Source of the DNA: Bacillota bacterium | GTDB lineage: Bacteria > Bacillota > Clostridia > Peptostreptococcales > Anaerovoracaceae | Direction of reading: 5' to 3' | Length of the DNA: 7,273 nt | NCBI GenBank assembly: GCA_016281165.1 | Contig: JAEEIC010000113.1 | Span: 1 to 7,273 of the forward strand | Shown: positions 5,854 through 7,273 of the stretch, one piece after another | How positions within the stretch are numbered: position 1 is the first letter of the stretch | How the letters are laid out: the number at the start of each line of letters is the position of its first letter | The notes under the pieces: model-generated | Database searches by the model: none | Told to the model about the DNA's origin: nothing | Seen by the model: only the letters and a program-made list of their open reading frames with translations | Translations under genes and position numbers: made by a program

Positions 5854-7113
5854 TCACCTCAGCCCTTTGAGCACCATGAGGGAGTTTACGAAGCGGGCGG
5901 GCACGCTGAGATCGCCGCAGCAGAAGCGCCTTATGAGATCGCCCTGATAGCAGGCGATGAAGCCGTCGCGGTAATCGGCGGAGACGCCGGGGAGCAGGCT
6001 GAGCTTGATATCAAGGCTCTCGTCCGCGTCGGCGTAGTGCAGGCCCTCGTGATCGAGCCTGAGCCTTCCCTTTATATCGCCGGAAAAGTCCATGTCCTTT
6101 CCTATGGTCATGGTCTTTTTTATCACCTCATATTCGATGAAGGCCTCCGGATCCTGCCAGAAGGAACGCTCGTGCCCGAGCTGCAGCTCGTTCCACGCGG
6201 TCACGCAGTCGGGAAGGCCGTACTTAAGCGAGAGGCCCGCTGAGGGAACGCAGGCCTTCGCTTCCTCCCTCGTTCCGTGGAAGAACATGTCGCGGCCGGC
6301 GAAGACCGTAAAGCCGCAGGAAGAGCAGCTGACAGTCCCCTCGCTGTCGCTCATGGTATGGAGGCTGCCGCAGGAGGGGCAGAGATAGAGGAGCTTCGAG
6401 ACGCCCCGCATGGGAGCCTTAAAGGGGCTGCCGTACTTCCTGCCGCTGCCGCGCAGCTCTTCCGCCGCGTCGTAATAAATGGCGGCGTCCAGCCTCGCCA
6501 TGATCTCTTCGGCGCTGAGGGACGAGGCCTCGCCGGCCTCGAACAGGGCCTTGAGGCGGCCGGTGAGCTTTCCCCTGATGACCGCCCCGTGATCGTAGGG
6601 CGGCCTGGTGTAGAAGCTGCCCTCCGGTATCATCACCGCGACCGGGCAGCCGGTCTTCTGCAAGAGCTTGGCGGTGGAGGCGTCTATGGGGTTCGCCCTG
6701 CCGTCGAGGGAGACTCTGCCCTCGGGCATCATGGCGAGTATATGGCCGTCTTTTACGGTGCGCAGCATCTCCTTGACTGAGGCGATGTCGGGAGTGAACT
6801 GCCTCTTGGGTATCACCCCGAGGGTCCTGAGCATCAGGCCCTGCAGGCCCCTGTAGAGCTGCTGGGCGCCGACCACGAAGCGGGCGTAGCGGGGGAAGCA
6901 GCCGGCGATGAGGACCACGGCGTCCATCTCCGAGGGATGGGCGCAGAGCACTACGAAGCCCTGCCCGCTCTTCTTCCACTCGAGCACCCGCGGGTCAGCC
7001 TTTATAGTCAGGCCGCAGACCAGCCATCCGGCCAGCCTGGCCAGAAAGCCCAGGATGGCGAAGATCACGGGCCCTTTGCGGTCCTTTTTGTTTTTCTTTT
7101 CTTCAGCGCTCAT
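5854..7113 (-). CDS. PlsC-like acyltransferase with zinc ribbon and C-terminal domain
   Basis: The protein has 419 residues. After a charged N-terminus (EEKKNKKDRK, 4-13) comes one hydrophobic segment (about 15-37), then a lysophospholipid acyltransferase domain. HPSEMD (59-64) is the H-x4-D catalytic motif with H59 and D64, and MMPEGR (128-133) is the acceptor-binding PEG motif. Such enzymes move a fatty acyl chain from acyl-ACP or acyl-CoA to lysophosphatidic acid or a related acceptor at the inner membrane face. Standard PlsC proteins are about 240 residues; here about 180 more follow. CPSCG (245-249) and CSSCG (263-267) form a four-cysteine zinc ribbon, then comes a region of about 150 residues, apparently strand-rich near its end, that I do not recognise. 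The ATG at 7113 overlaps the end of the upstream CDS by 11 bases; a purine-rich AGGAAAGG about 8 bases upstream is the likely ribosome binding site. PlsC itself is one possibility; another acyl acceptor is equally possible. Confidence 0.85.
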   Translation of the reverse strand: MSAEEKKNKKDRKGPVIFAILGFLARLAGWLVCGLTIKADPRVLEWKKSGQGFVVLCAHPSEMDAVVLIAGCFPRYARFVVGAQQLYRGLQGLMLRTLGVIPKRQFTPDIASVKEMLRTVKDGHILAMMPEGRVSLDGRANPIDASTAKLLQKTGCPVAVMIPEGSFYTRPPYDHGAVIRGKLTGRLKALFEAGEASSLSAEEIMARLDAAIYYDAAEELRGSGRKYGSPFKAPMRGVSKLLYLCPSCGSLHTMSDSEGTVSCSSCGFTVFAGRDMFFHGTREEAKACVPSAGLSLKYGLPDCVTAWNELQLGHERSFWQDPEAFIEYEVIKKTMTIGKDMDFSGDIKGRLRLDHEGLHYADADESLDIKLSLLPGVSADYRDGFIACYQGDLIRRFCCGDLSVPARFVNSLMVLKGLR

Positions 7114-7273
7114 CTTCCCCGCCTTTCCTCGTCTTCTCTTTTTCCTTCGCCCTCTCCTTCGGGGCGGAGGCTCTCGCCCTTTCCTTTTCCCTCGCGTCCT
7201 TGCCCGCCATGGCGAGGGTCTGCTTCAAGGCGTTCTCCTTTTCGATGCCCGCGAGGCGCAGCTTGTGGGCATA
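7103..7273 (-). CDS. Partial CDS, C-terminal end of a charged protein of unknown function
   Basis: An open frame enters from the right edge of the window and runs 56 codons to TGA at 7105-7103, overlapping the acyltransferase start by 11 bases. This arrangement suggests the two are co-transcribed and translationally coupled. The visible part begins YAHKLRLAGIEKENALKQTLAMAG and ends in a tail of about 30 residues almost wholly made of Lys, Glu, Arg and Ala, likely disordered or helical. It is coding by virtue of GC-ending codons and the tight gene junction. The start and any domain lie outside the window, so I assign no family. The basic and acidic tail could fit a nucleic-acid- or ribosome-associated protein, but that is guesswork. 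Confidence 0.6.
   Translation of the reverse strand, partial: YAHKLRLAGIEKENALKQTLAMAGKDAREKERARASAPKERAKEKEKTRKGGEDER

Noticed and set aside
1..7273. Search by eye for CRISPR arrays, insertion sequences, tRNA genes, toxin-antitoxin or phage-defence genes
   Set aside because: No spaced direct repeat array, terminal inverted repeats, cloverleaf or matching protein family was seen. All long coding frames are explained by ordinary metabolic or surface genes.

Overview
The window is GC-rich (roughly 60% by eye) and densely coding. It is clearly bacterial, and most likely from an anaerobic, gut- or rumen-type Bacillota (Clostridia-like) or a related SLH-bearing lineage such as Negativicutes or Synergistota. 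This assignment is inference. It rests on S-layer-homology domains, strong AGGAGG-type ribosome binding sites, heavy use of AGG (Arg) and ATA (Ile) despite high GC, and protein families common in anaerobic Clostridia. I see no mobile element, CRISPR array, tRNA or rRNA, so this looks like core chromosome rather than a genomic island.

Layout from left to right. Bases 1-60 hold the tail of an upstream transcript and a strong rho-independent terminator. A leader with a long potential hairpin (76-141) precedes a plus-strand gene for a secreted phosphodiester glycosidase (NAGPA-like) with C-terminal SLH repeats (156-1835), which ends at another terminator (1856-1888). Next is a minus-strand operon, transcribed leftward from about 4890: an M32 metallocarboxypeptidase (3331-4830), a cytosolic 5'-nucleotidase of the NT5C1 family (2376-3281), and a GNAT acetyltransferase (1909-2379). 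The GNAT gene is coupled to the nucleotidase by an ATGA overlap but has an in-frame TAG at codon 16. A 168-base intergenic region (4831-4998) carries divergent promoters. The right one drives a Cof-type HAD phosphatase (4999-5853), which meets a minus-strand gene tail to tail with no gap. That gene encodes a PlsC-like acyltransferase carrying a zinc ribbon and an unassigned C-terminal domain (5854-7113). Its start overlaps the end of a partial, highly charged upstream CDS (7103 to the window edge).

The genes do not form an obvious single pathway. The leftward operon is general salvage: peptide trimming, nucleotide dephosphorylation and an acetyltransferase. The HAD protein is a housekeeping phosphatase, the acyltransferase probably acts at the membrane, and the SLH glycosidase acts at the cell surface. 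I found no convincing new multi-gene system. The points most worth a second look are the stop-interrupted GNAT gene, the leader hairpin that could hide one of two in-frame starts, the acyltransferase/zinc-ribbon architecture, and the nucleotidase built from a catalytic half plus a decayed copy of itself.
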